DNA from: Ziziphus jujuba
Taxonomy: Eukaryota; Streptophyta; Magnoliopsida; Rosales; Rhamnaceae
DNA: 64,000 nt
Direction: 5' to 3'
Assembly (NCBI RefSeq): GCF_031755915.1
Contig: NC_083390.1
Span: 22,035,501 to 22,099,500, forward strand
In this document: positions 49,676-61,847 of the stretch, piece by piece
How positions within the stretch are numbered: the first letter of the stretch is position 1
How the letters are laid out: every line of letters begins with the position of its first letter
The notes under the pieces: generated by a model
Databases searched by the model: none
Told to the model about the DNA's origin: nothing
The model's input: the letters and a program-made list of their open reading frames with translations, nothing else
Made by a program: the position numbers and the translations under genes

Positions 49676-52600
49676 GCCCCATCTGGATCTGCACCAAGCC
49701 AATTTTATAGTTATAGCCTTATTAAGGCTATAAAGGGGGAAAAAAATGGGGCCTTTTAATTATATTGTATTTTTATATAAATAGTATTAATTAATTTATG
49801 TTTACAATATATTTCATTTGATTCTTTTTTGTTTGGTTGTTCTTCTTGTTGTGGCTGTTGCTATGCTATGTTTGGTTTGAAGAATGCCTCGTGGTTTTTT
49901 ACTTCTCTTCAAAGGGATGTCAATTAATTTTTTTTTTCGTTGGTGAAGGGATATTAAAATCACTTTAATTTTCGAAGGAAAAATATATAATTTTTTGAAG
50001 TATTCAATTACTTTAAATTGAAAATGAGTGGTTAAATTGTTGGAAAGTATACATCTGGAAGGACTTCATACTTTGTAGGGGAGAGGGTTTTGAAAAAGAT
50101 GAAGAAAATAACAAACGGAAAGAAAGAGACAAATATATATAAATATTTCGTCTTTCTTATGCAAGTTAAATATTGAGATACTCACATTTTTTATTTTCTT
50201 ATAACATAGTATATTGGCATTTGAAAATTTGAATTTAGACAAATTATTTTCCTAATAATAGAACAAGACATTATCTTAAAGCTAGTTATAACTTTTTCTG
50301 TAATTTACTGATTTAGTTCTTGAATCTGCGATTGTACTTTTTACTCTAAATTTTAAAAAATGTGCAAGCATTTTGGATTTTAGTAATCACCAAAGTAAGT
50401 TTTTCGTTTTGTTTTTAATAAAAAATTTATAAATATGATAGAAATTAGGTTCTATTTAGAAAATATGAAAATGTAAAAATGAAATTAGTTTTCAGAAATT
50501 AATTCCTTGATAGTATTTATAAGTAATTAATTAATTAATTTGTATTTTAAAAATTGAGGATTAAATTGTGTTTTTATTTACCTGAGCTTTACATATTTTG
50601 AAATTTACTTCTTTTTTTTTTTTTCATAATTTCCTTCTTAAAAAAAATCATCTAAGCACATGGAAATTTTATTTCTTCAAGGAATTTTAAATTACCATTA
50701 ATTTTGTCACTTGGAGATCTTAATGAAAATTTATTTTAAAAAAATTAAATTTTTATTGATACTCTAAAATTACTAATTAGTTAAGATATATAAAATAATT
50801 ATTTGAATTATATTATATTTTATAAATGTTATGTCAATATCATATAAATTTTATAGGTGTTAAATATTATTTTTTATTTTAAAATATAAAATGTGATAAA
50901 TAATTAATAAAAATATATATTTTTTAATTTTTATATGTAATTATTAATATGTTAACTATTTGGATATTGTATTAAATGTTGTTGTCGACAATAACTATTA
51001 TACGATATGAGTTTGCTTTATACATAGTTTCCACTTTATGCTTAACTATTATTTTTTTATGGTTGACTTTGTAGAAAATATATCTTTTAATATTAATTTT
51101 CGTTTTAATTTTTATCTATTTTATAATATTTATACAAATATTAAATTTATTATTATAAAAAGTTATTATAATGGATAGGTAGATTTTTGACTTTTGACAT
51201 CGATTTTTCTTTAAAAATTGGATATGTAGATTTATCTGGTACAACTTTTGTTATTATTTGCTAAATGTGATTTTATTTATTTATTTATTGAAAGGCAATT
51301 AAAAGATAAAATCCCACTAATAAAGTTGATTAGGCAAAAAGTTTTACTAAAAATCCATAATAGTTATAACTTTTTGATAAAAAAATATTTTCAAAATTTC
51401 TATGAAAATTTAAAAAAAAATCAAAATTTTTATAAAAATTATGAATTTTTTAATTAATGTGAATATTTTGATAATAAATTTTTATGGGGATTATTCATAA
51501 ATATCAAAAATTTATGTGAATTATAAAAGTTATATCAATTTCCATTTAAAAGTTAAGTTTTCTATTCATATACTGAAAATAAAAATTTCACTTAAATTTT
51601 GAAGATATTTTGGATATTTAAATCATGCTTTGAGTTCAACTAACGTTCAACCAATTTGTTAGAAGAAGTTGTCTGAAACCAAAATCTACGCTGTAAGGGT
51701 AAGAGGTGAGGAAAGACACCTCTTCATCGTCAGTCAACATTTTGCAAAAGATTCCTAACTTAATTTATGACTTATATTCACCCCAAAAAACAATGATAAT
51801 GACTTATATTAATTTTCTGTAAGCAACAATACTATCGACATTGCGTGCGAAAAACTTCGCTTGTTATAACGAAGAGAGAACTGTTTATCAAAAGAAAACG
51901 AAGAGAGGACTAGCATTTAGTGTGTAAACCGTGGACATATAAAACTATTTTTATTTTTTTATGTTTTTTGCTAAAAAAAAAAGAAAACTATTTTTTATTT
52001 GAAATTTGTCTTCATGAATATATATATATATTATAAGTAATTATAGTATTTATTAATAAATTTAAATAGTCATTTCAATGAACATCCCAAACAAAAATTA
52101 TTTGTTTGGACAATAGTTTACAAAAGATTAGGTTTAATAATAATCAAATATTTATTCACAATCAAAAAATCCCAAATATAAATATTTAAAAATTAAGTAA
52201 TATTATAGATTTTAAAATATTTATTAAATGATATATGTTAAAATATTATTAATTAACATATTTATATAAAAAAGTAAACTGAATAACTAAACAAAAAATA
52301 AATTAATTAAATATTATCATATTATTTAATAAACATTTTGATAACTTTAATATTAATGTTAAAAATTTAACAGCCTATTCAATATTGTTATTGCAAAACA
52401 TTATTTCGTTTTACTAATTAAAAAATTATCAAAAACATGTTGCGTAGCTATTTTCAAAATATGATCTTTTAAAATACATCTTATTCTACATGTATCAAAA
52501 AAATTGTGGAAACAAATATATTAAAGGAAATAAAAAATATTTATCATTTTAAATTAAGAAAATATTTATTTTCTCTAAACATGTACCATATTTAAAATAT

Positions 52601-53908
52601 ATCAAATATAAATATAGATAATATATATCATTTTTAATAACATTGATTTTATTTCGTTCTTATAAAATATTTTCAAATAGATATGTTTTAAAATTATAAA
52701 AATATAAAATCTAATTTACCATTTTATTTTCCAAAATTTTAGAAAACATTACCAAACAAACAACTATTTAGTAAATCTTATTAATTTCAATAAAAGTAAC
52801 AAAATTAAACCTTCCTAAATATTTTTTGCAATTCATTTACTAATTTAATTAAAACAAAAAAATTATTAATCAACTTTGAGATTTATATACTTTTTTGGCA
52901 ATTTAAGTTGTTGTCAAAAGAATTTACTTTTCCAAAATATGTTTTTAAAATTAAAAATCAACGCATAAGAAAAGAATAATGAGAGATTAAAATTACTCTT
53001 TTTGTTCTATACCTGTATCTGTTTGTATTAATCACTGAAGGGCAGCGAGTTACAGTCCAATACTTTCCATCTTTTTCATTTCAAAAATAAATAATTTCAA
53101 AGTAATTAACAACAAATTAAAAATTTTCTTTACTTATAAATATTAAAAAATTATTTTGTAGGTAAAAACGAATGAAAAACTGATGTATGAAAAATAGACT
53201 ATTCCCTTGTTCCTGAAAAAAAAAAAAAAAAAACGAAAGAGAGAAAGTAAAAAATGAAATAAAAATCTAAATAAATTATAAAAATCCGGAAATAGAAAAA
53301 TATGGATTTTAAATAAAGACAGTCATGTTTTTTTGGGAAAAAAATAATTTTTTTACAAAATGATAAAAAATTCTGTTAGCTGAAATTACGTAATCTCGAG
53401 GAAGGGTAGAGGGGACTTGGAGATAAATACAGAAAACTAAAGAAAATTAGGGGAAAAAAAAAAAAAGAAAAAAAAAAAAAAAAACAAAACAAAAACCCCA
53501 CGAAAAGAAAAATAAAGGCCCAAGAGCATTTGGGTCTCAGAAGCGTTTATTTTCTCTGAGCTAACAAGCGTTCCTCTGTAAAAGAAATTTCAAAAACCCT
53601 AGCTTTTTTGCTTTTTCTTTTTCTTTTTATTTTCGTTCTCTGTATAAATTAGGCCTTGTTTGGATTAGATCGTAGATTTTCAAGACCTTGACTTTGTTCA
53701 TTGTAGATGTTAATATTGCTTTTTTATTGATATCCCCAATAAGAGGAAAGGGAAAAGATTAAAGCTTGGGGGCGATCCAATAATGCTTTGAATTGCGCGT
53801 CATTTGGTGAAAAACATTGCAGATTTTTCGAATTTCGATTTGATATTCTTGGTTTGTGGGGTTTCCATGATTGGAGAAATTGGGTTGATTCAGAGGATAT
53901 TACAGTTT

Positions 53909-53911
<3 letters not shown>
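49676..53911. other. Very AT-rich spacer and ARG1 upstream region
   Basis: The start is the BRUTUS 3' UTR. 49900-53300 is extremely AT-rich, with long A and T runs and almost no GC islands, and holds no supportable gene. The frame 51248-51457 is A/T low-complexity. From about 53520 the sequence becomes the ARG1 leader (AAACCCTAGC at about 53597). Confidence 0.55.

Positions 53912-53939
<28 letters not shown>
53912..53939. repeat. (GA)n tract abutting the ARG1 start codon
   Basis: Fourteen or so GA units run directly into the ATG (A at 53940), so the microsatellite is in the 5' UTR at position -1. Length variation here could affect translation or BPC-type factor binding. Confidence 0.9.
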
Positions 53940-53943
<4 letters not shown>

Positions 53944-56900
53944 GGTTAGGTTCGAAAATGGAAGGACCTTCTGCCCCGGCAAATAGGCGAGACCCGTACG
54001 AGGTGTTATCCGTGTCAAGGGATTCAACTGATCAGGAAATTAAAACTGCTTATAGAAAGCTTGCGCTCAAGTAAGTTTGATTTTTCTATCCAAATCACCA
54101 TTTTTATCCAAATAAAGATTCTGTCTTTTTTTTTTTTTTTAACGATTTTTTTTCTTTAATTGTTTGCATGAATACTGTCTGTTTATAAATTGTTTTGAGC
54201 TGATGGGTATTGTTTATTTTGCGTTAACTTTTAAAATTTTAGTATTTTTTTTGGCCTTATGAATGGTTAATATGTGCAATAAAGTTAAATTTTAAGCTCG
54301 ATTCTTGGTCAATGAGCTAAGTTTTGCAAGGAAGAAAATTATGTTAATCCATGTTAAGAAATGGATTTTGGGAGATCTAATATCCATGTCTTCTAATTTG
54401 AACATTTGATGTTTTTCTTTTTTATTTCTTTTGCAAGAAAGTTGCCTCTGCTAAAAGGTTATTTCTTCATGAATTTGTAATTGATTACATCATTTCACTA
54501 TTAGTGTTTGCTTAGATGGCCTTCTATTTGTCTCTGGGAATGTCAGTGTTCTAAGCCAGTAATGTACTTGTTGGTGTTCACAATACCGTCAGGATATCTA
54601 GTTGTTCCCTGGGATATGGACTTATATGTGACTTATGCTCAGATGGCTGATCTCTTTACAACAAAAATAAAATTTGAACCAGCAATAAACCACATTCTTG
54701 TTGCTCTTCTTGTTTACTTATCTATTTGTCAAGTTGTCTTTTATAAAATCTGATTGTTATAATGATAAAATAAAATCTTTCATATGCAATGTGGTCTTAA
54801 ACTGTGAACCATGGATAGATATCATCCAGACAAGAATGCCAGCAACCCTGAAGCTTCAGAACTTTTCAAGGAGGTTGCGTATTCTTATAGCATCTTGTCT
54901 GACCCAGAGAAGAGAAGGCAGTATGACAGTGTGGGGTTTGAGGTGCTATTCTTCCTCCTTTTTCCTTTTCAGTTGATATGTGTTTATGCAAGTTATTTGT
55001 GTAAAATCCAAGACCTCGTAGGAAGAAATGTGTATAATTTTTCAAAACCTTTTTATTTTTTGGTGAGGAATTATTTGCTTTTTTGAACACTCACTCGATT
55101 TGGAACCTGTTGTTTGTTGATCTGATGGAACTCATAGTTAATTAAATTAAATTAGCCATTACATCAGTTTTTGATCTAGAGATTTAAATATTGTTTATTG
55201 TTTAAAAGATGGAGATTGAAATGTGTTATTTGCTTTTTTGGTAGAAAATTGCTAATTGAAAGTGTGTATTGATAAACGTTTTTAGAACTAGCATGAAGCA
55301 TCTCGACTGTCATAATTTTCTGCCAAGGATTATACCCAATTGCAAAAGATGAAATCTTCTTAGTGCTAAAAGGAAAGCCATAATTATTTAGGCTTCTTTA
55401 TATGTTTTATGCCATGCATTAGTTAATGCTTCGTACTGCAATTTGATGTCCTTGACAGTCAATTGCATATTGATTTGTTCAATATAGTTTTTAATCTCAT
55501 AATACATCTGAGGAGGCAGTTCAATTGTCAACTTCATTATTTTTCCCTTAAGTTTTTCACTATCATGTTAAACAAGATATTGATCATTTTCAGATTTTGT
55601 AATGATGTTTAGGCTCTTGATGCTGAAGGCATGGACATGGAAATTGATTTGTCAAATCTTGGCACAGTCAATACAATGTTTGCAGCTTTATTCAGGTGAT
55701 ATATTGTTCATTAATAAAGCAGTTTCGGTGTCATTAAGCGTTTTCAATCTTTCATTGTATTTATCTATAGCAAGCTGGGTGTTCCTATCAAGACTACAAT
55801 ATCTGCTAATGTTCTTGAAGACGCTCTCAATGGGACAGTTACAGTCAGACCGCTTCCTATTGGAGCATCAGTTAGTGGAAAGGTGCTTTCATGTTTGTTA
55901 TCATGGACTTTCATTCTTTCTGGAATTTTCCGTTTGCTTGATTTTGTTTTGTTGCAGGTGGATAAGCAAAATGCTCATTTCTTTGGTGTTACAATCAATG
56001 AGCAACAAGCCGAGTGTGGTATTGTAGTAAGAGTTACTTCAAATGCACAAAGCAAATTTAAGGTATGTATATTTCATATTTTTGCATTTAAATTTTTTAT
56101 ATACCATGTTTGATGACTATGAACTCTCTCTCTCTCTCTCTCTCTGCATCTGCATTTTCTTTTGTGTTGCTGATGTGACATTAAATTTATAATCTAATTG
56201 CTTTATTTTCCAGTTACTTTATTTCGAGCAAGATGTGAATGGCGGTTATGGTTTGGCCCTACAGGTACCATATCTTCTTTTCTATTGTGTCTCCAATCCA
56301 TTTTCCATTTTATAGTGCATATGATTTTTGCATTCTGAAAGCTGTCATGGGTGTTTAAAAATTTTGAAGCATAGACGGGGTCAACAGTGCCAATGATCAT
56401 ATACAATTGGTAGAAATGTTTTGTAATACTCTTGTCATGTTAAACTTTCTGCTGTTATATCCTTCAATTTCTAAGTACTATGCGTCTCTAATTTATTTTC
56501 AAAGCATAAAATTGTGGCTGTGAAATTGTGATTTTGAATATCACACATGGGTAGAACTTAAAATTAGTAACCTACCTGTGAATGTGAAAATGATGCTCAA
56601 CTTGTCTTTTCAAGTGAATGCTTCTTCATCCAGCTTCCAATTTCCACAACCCCCCCCCCCCCTTTCTCCCCTTTCCTCCTTTTCTAATCAGTTATGTGCA
56701 TTTTCCCTTTTGTGGAGATTGGTGCTTTAGTTTTGTATGCTGTTTTAACATTACCAAGCACTATCTGAGCATCGTGATACTTCCTGCATTATAAATTGTC
56801 TAGAAACATTTCCCACAGTGACATTGTTTATTTATTTTATGATTTTGTGTTTTTGAGTAGATTTCTAGGACGTCAATCTAATGTTACTAGGTTTTCGATT

Positions 56901-58592
56901 TGATGTCTCAAAAATCTATTTCATGTAGTTGGAGTGTTTGCCCCTGTTCTTTTCCCCATAATAATGACTGACTTTTTCAAATGAACCATATAGCATTTTT
57001 TAATTTGGTTTTATGGTCACTTTGCTGTTCTGATATTATAGTTGTAACTTGTAATTTATCAGTGGCTGTTATATTGTTCCAAAACTTGTAAGCATTTTGT
57101 TCTGAATTTTGTCAAACATGGTTGTGATTTTCTCCTTCCACAGGAAGATAGTGAGAAGACAGGCAAAGTGACATCTGCTGGGATGTATTTTTTACATTTT
57201 CAAGTGTACAGAATGGATTCAACTGTGAATGCGGTATGCTGGTCTCTTAAGCATATGTATTCTTGAAAATTTTCTTCTATTTGTAGGGGTTGGGGTTGTT
57301 GTTGGTAAGTTTTCCATAATTGCTGAAGAATGATGAGTTAGCGATATGATGGTGCAGTTAGCTATGGCCAAGGATCCTGAGGCTGCTTTCTTTAAGAGAT
57401 TGGAAGGTCTTCAACCTTGTGAGGTCTCAGAACTAAAAGCTGGCACTCATATTTTCGCTGTTTATGGTCTGAACTGTTATTTTTGTACTTCCTCTTTTGC
57501 TTCCTTTTTCTATTTGCATAATATAACTGCTTGGTGTATTCTATTTACTGAACTGCTGATATTTTTTCAGGAGATAATTTTTTCAAGACTGCCACCTATA
57601 CAATCGAGGCACTTTGTGCAAAGTCATACGAGGATACAACAGAGAAGCTTAAAGACATTGAGGCACAGATTTTAAGAAAGAGAAATGAGCTTCGCCAATT
57701 TGAAACAGAGTATCGGAAGGTAACTTTTTGGTTTTTCAGCCATTGATTGTTATAGTTGCTCTATTTCGTAAAATAATTTTCCTGTAATACGATAGGCATT
57801 GGCACGTTTTCAAGAAGTTACCAACAGATACACCCAGGAAAAACAGAATGTAAGTATAGTCAGCTCTCTCTTTTTATAATCTCTGACATGTATTTTCATC
57901 CCCTGAATGTATAATGCATGTACAATACTTACTCCACGTATACTTTGTGCATATCTATTACCAGTGATTTTATTAAATTAATCATAATAAGTAAGTGGTT
58001 TTCAAGGTGTTAAAAGGGCTACGTAATAATATTTCATTACCATTCTTCTAAAGGTAAATATTTCATAATATTCCTAATTTACGTCCCCTAGTTTGCTTCT
58101 TAGAAATGGCTGAACTTTTCAATCAATACTTAGTTTTCATTTGATTCACTATGTACCTAATAAAAGACAAGGCTTTGCTATGTTTTTGTCACATTCTTTG
58201 TTATTGTTAAGTACTCGGGGATGCCTTCACCCGAACAATAGTACTTTGGGGTGCTAGTTTGCTCTGGTCCCTGTTTATTATGAACGACCTTTCTACGAAA
58301 AATGATCATTTTCTTCTTGTTTGTTTGTCTGAGCCTATATCTTATTTTCGCTATTCAGGTAGATGAGCTGTTGAAACAGCGTGATACTATCCACTCTTCA
58401 TTCAGTGTCACACGGACCGCCAACAATGGCAGCAGCAGTAGTTTAAGTAATGGAAGTAGTAGCAAAATTCCTGGTGAAGATTCAAAGGCAGAGAGTCCTT
58501 CGGAGGATGGAGGGTCTGAAGGAAAGGATAAATCAACCAAAAAGAAATGGTTCAATCTCAACCTCAAAGGATCAGATAAAAAGCTTGGTTGA
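53940..58592 (+). CDS. ARG1: ARG1 / DnaJ15: J-domain protein of gravitropism
   Basis: Eleven exons: 53940-54070, 54819-54942, 55613-55695, 55771-55882, 55958-56062, 56214-56264, 57144-57233, 57358-57466, 57571-57719, 57796-57849, 58359-58592. They join in frame to 413 residues. J domain at about 18-83 ([23 protein letters not shown] at 46-48, [18 protein letters not shown]), then the ARG1-specific middle ([46 protein letters not shown]), [34 protein letters not shown], a coiled coil (about 280-335, [20 protein letters not shown]) and a Lys-rich end ([17 protein letters not shown]). In Arabidopsis ARG1 is a peripheral membrane HSP70 co-chaperone needed for root and hypocotyl gravity response and PIN3 relocation in columella cells. 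Closer to ARG1 than to ARL1/ARL2 by the N-terminal [13 protein letters not shown] and the C-terminus. Start chosen at the first ATG; an in-frame Met is at residue 7. Confidence 0.96.
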
Positions 58593-60105
58593 AAAATTTT
58601 TTGGGTAATTATTTTCTTATTAGTCAAGTGGTTTCGATATCTATCCATACAAATGCCAGTCCTTTGCCTTTCTACCTGTAGAGGTTTGCATTGTATACCT
58701 TGTTCAAATTTTTTCTCTTCTGGGTTGCTGCAATGTTGTTCGCTGTGGTACTTTTACCGTCTAGTTCTGTAAAACATGGCAAAATTACAAGGTATGTTTG
58801 TCAATATCTTTCTATTGATGTTTCTCGTTGAGCGCTCATCCTCCAAATTCATGTAAACAATATTTAGTTTATGATGTAAGAATAGTTTTTAAGCATTCTT
58901 CTTGGTTCTGCCATGTCTAGTAATGGTTTGTTACAATGTAATTCTGAGAAACATGGCAAAAATATCAAAAAAGATGTGTATCAATATCTTTTTATTCCTA
59001 GTTTTTGTTTGAACCCATTTGTAGTTGTTCATGCTCCAATATTTGAACATACATTTTTTAAGGTATAAAAAGAGATTAATTTTGTTTGGCATATGTTTAG
59101 CATTTTTCACGCTGTGATACTCAGATGATATTTCACTAATCTCATTAGAGAGTATTCCAGGATTCCGAATGTTTTTGTATCATCTAGTCTCATTGGAGAG
59201 TACTCCAGGATTCCGAATGTTTTTGCTTCAAAGTGCAAAAGCGTATGCAGTATCAGTATATGAGCCGCATTGATAGGGTTAAGGGTTGTTGGTGGTGGCT
59301 TTTTATTTTTTATTTTTGTAAGTTGGGGAGTTTTCACACCAAATCTGAAGTAACATTTTCTGTGGTGTACTCCAATGTTCCAATGATAAGGTTAGGTTGG
59401 GAAAAACTTTGAAATTAATTCCTTGCTTAGAGATTTTATCATAAGTAGCATTAATTTATTTGAAAGCACAAAAACATGGAATAAAAATTTGTGAAAATTA
59501 ATTTGGGTTAGTATCGTATGCTTTTTCATTTTGTTTCTTAGAACTACAGATTTTCACTTTGCCTTGTAAACTATTGATCTTGTAATACTTTTAAATCCAA
59601 TCAAGCGTTTTTGACATGTCAATTTGAAGAATGGCAAATTTCATTTAGATTGTTCTAATTTTACTATAATTATATTTAAATTTAAATCCTACATTTTGGA
59701 AAAACCATCAACTTCTTTTTCGTTTTCTAAATCTATCATGGCTTTTTAACGGATAAAAATTAATAGATGGGAACTAAGTAAAAAATTTTCAAAATATGAG
59801 GTCTAATTGTAATTTGCATAAAACTAAATCCAAAATGAAAATTTTCCATTTGGAGAAATACAAACTATGTAGGCAGCCTATAGCAGTTTTTTTGAAAAAA
59901 AAAATAAAAAATTATGTTTAATTTTGTTTTGTGTAAAGTTTACGACTAATTTCATCAAATTCGTTAGCAAAAATTGCATAATTAGATCAAAATGATAATA
60001 AAAAAACAATAGTTTGGACGGCAAAGTGAGAAAATTTATAGTTCATGGTACAAAAGTGAAAACATGCCCTCAATTATTAACCAGATTAAACATTCTAGTG
60101 AAGAA
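58593..60105. other. ARG1 3' flank with small duplications
   Basis: No gene. Two blocks around 58750-58850 and 58925-59035 look like diverged copies (AACATGGCAAAA.., TCAATATCTTT.TATT..) about 180 bp apart. A clearer 48-bp tandem duplication lies at 59140-59229. Confidence 0.5.
59140..59229. repeat. 48-bp tandem duplication
   Basis: TCTCATTAGAGAGTATTCCA (59140) and TCTCATTGGAGAGTACTCCA (59188) are each followed by GGATTCCGAATGTTTTTG. The second unit is incomplete at its end. Confidence 0.88.
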
Positions 60106-60402
60106 TGTTAAGGAAACAAATCAGGTCGTTAATACCATTGATCAAGGAGTAAATTTCTACTATTAAAGAGGTATTAGTGTTAGTTCTCAAAATTAATAAG
60201 AGTCAGCCTTTATGGTCTTTATATAGATATCATTTTGATTGCTCATAAAATTGTTCCCCTAATTATGCCATGTGTCTTTTGTTAAGCTTTATAAATAAAA
60301 GCATGTTATGTTTGCATTAATTCAATCAAATTTATTTAGTAATGAAAATCTTTGTATTTCTCATTCTGCTCTCATCTATCTTCTTATTCTAAAAATCTTT
60401 CA
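60106..60402 (+). repeat. 5' LTR of the TRIM-like element
   Basis: 297 bp, TG..CA ends. Contains CTTTATATAGATA and GCTTTATAAATA, either of which could serve as a TATA box. Confidence 0.85.
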
Positions 60403-60414
60403 TGGTATCAAAGC
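60403..60414 (+). other. Primer-binding site
   Basis: TGGTATCAAAGC abuts the 5' LTR end. It is complementary to the 3' end of initiator tRNA-Met with one change from TGGTATCAGAGC. Confidence 0.8.
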
Positions 60415-60510
60415 GGGTTTGATATGTGGTTATGACTTCTGAAAAATTTATTTTATTTTTTATTTTTTCAAATCTTTATTTCCATATTTGTTAACGTTCT
60501 TTCTATTTGT

Positions 60511-60586
60511 TTACAATATACCGTTTTGTTTTCTTTCAATTAGTCTAATTACAATATACCTTTTTGTTTTCTTTCAATTAATCTAA
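60511..60586. repeat. 38-bp tandem duplication inside the TRIM-like element
   Basis: TTACAATATACC.TTTTGTTTT (60511 and 60549) is followed in both units by CTTTCAATTA.TCTAAT. Adjacent units, two or three mismatches. Confidence 0.85.
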
Positions 60587-61529
60587 TATCTTTTTCTTAG
60601 TTTTTCTCCAAATAAAGCTACATTTCTATCGGGGAAAAAAAAAAAAAAAAGGGCATAATGAAGATGATGGCAACGAGATCAACAATAATAGACTACTCTC
60701 CAACAAGAAATGGTGGACTCTCTTCAAGAAAGTACCGAGCAAATAAACTAAATGTTAAATGTATTGCCACATATGCTTACACCAAAGAAGTTTGAGCATT
60801 GTATGGGAAATAAATATCGAATTGAATTTTCTTTTAGTTGTATTTGCTATGGATGTAAATTTGCTATGGATGTATCATGTTTTTAAAAAAAAAATAAATA
60901 AAAATAGAAAGAGAGAGAGAGAGAGGAAACAGTCGGCCACCGTATTTATAAAAGAAAAAAAATGTGGCAATGTGATTTATTTATTGGGTTAAGGAAAAAA
61001 AAAAAAAAGATGCAAAATACTTTTTCCTTCCCAAAAAAAAAAAAAAAAAAAAGAAAAAAAGAATCATCAACATTCAATAAGTATTCACACCTTAGCCAGT
61101 GTGCAAGTTTAATACCTATCAAATTTCATAGAAGATTAAAATTTTTTACTCTAAATAGAGAGTTATAGATGTTTAATCTTCAATCAACATGAAAAACTGT
61201 AAAATTTGACAAATCGGTTTATGATTCATTTATGATTGATGCCTAAATCTCTTAAGCATGACAATCATTGGAAAATTAATCCTTTTGATGGATCTGGCTT
61301 TAAAGAGAAGTTTTTACAAAGAAGGAAAAACATCTACAAATTCAAATGTAGTTTAAAAAAATAAATATATAAAAAACGAAAAACAAAATCTCATTCACAT
61401 ATTTTTCATGTATGTAGCCAACTGCAAGTTGAAGAAGAGCATTCTTTAAAGAGAAAGGTTGGTCTGTATTTTCTTGTTCTAACAGCAAGTTGGATGTTAA
61501 TTTCATTCATACTTCAAATTGAGAGGACA

Positions 61530-61842
61530 TGTTAATGAAACAAATCATGTTGTTAATACCATTAATCAAGGAGTAAGAATGAACGAGTAAATCTCTATTA
61601 TTAAAGAAGCATAAATGTTAGTTTTCAAAATGAATAGAGCTAACTTTTATGATCTTTATATAGATATTATTTGATTGCTCATAAAATTATTCCCTTAATT
61701 ATTGTATGTGTCTTTTGTTAAGCTTTATAAATAGAGTATCTTATGTTTGTATCACTTTAATCAAGTTTATTAAGTTAGTAATGGAAACCTTTGTATTTTT
61801 CGTTCTTTTTCTCTTCCATCTTCTTATTCTAAAATTTTTTTA
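61530..61842 (+). repeat. 3' LTR of the TRIM-like element
   Basis: 313 bp, colinear with 60106-60402 with scattered substitutions and a short insertion near 61577. Its last dinucleotide is TA where the 5' LTR has CA, just before the AAGAA target duplication. Confidence 0.83.
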
Positions 61843-61847
61843 AAGAA

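Larger units (their letters stand above)
60106..61842 (+). mobile_element. TRIM-like non-autonomous LTR retrotransposon
   Basis: Two direct LTRs (60106-60402 and 61530-61842) both begin TGTTAA.GAAACAAATCA and share GTTAATACCATT.ATCAAGG, ATTGCTCATAAAATT, TGTGTCTTTTGTTAAGCTTT and CTTCTTATTCTAAAA. Immediately after LTR1 is TGGTATCAAAGC (60403-60414), one mismatch from the classic initiator-tRNA-Met primer site. Just before LTR2 is a polypurine-like AAATTGAGAGGACA (about 61516-61529). AAGAA flanks both ends (60101-60105 and 61843-61847) as a 5-bp target duplication. The 1127-bp interior has no gag, protease, integrase or reverse transcriptase frame, hence non-autonomous (TRIM/small LARD). LTR divergence is considerable by eye, so the insertion is old. 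LTR2 ends TA instead of CA. Confidence 0.88.

Noticed and set aside
54508..54753. 81-codon frame in ARG1 intron 1
   Set aside because: Lies inside an intron fixed by the conserved J-domain junction (LALK/YHPDKN). No known domain.
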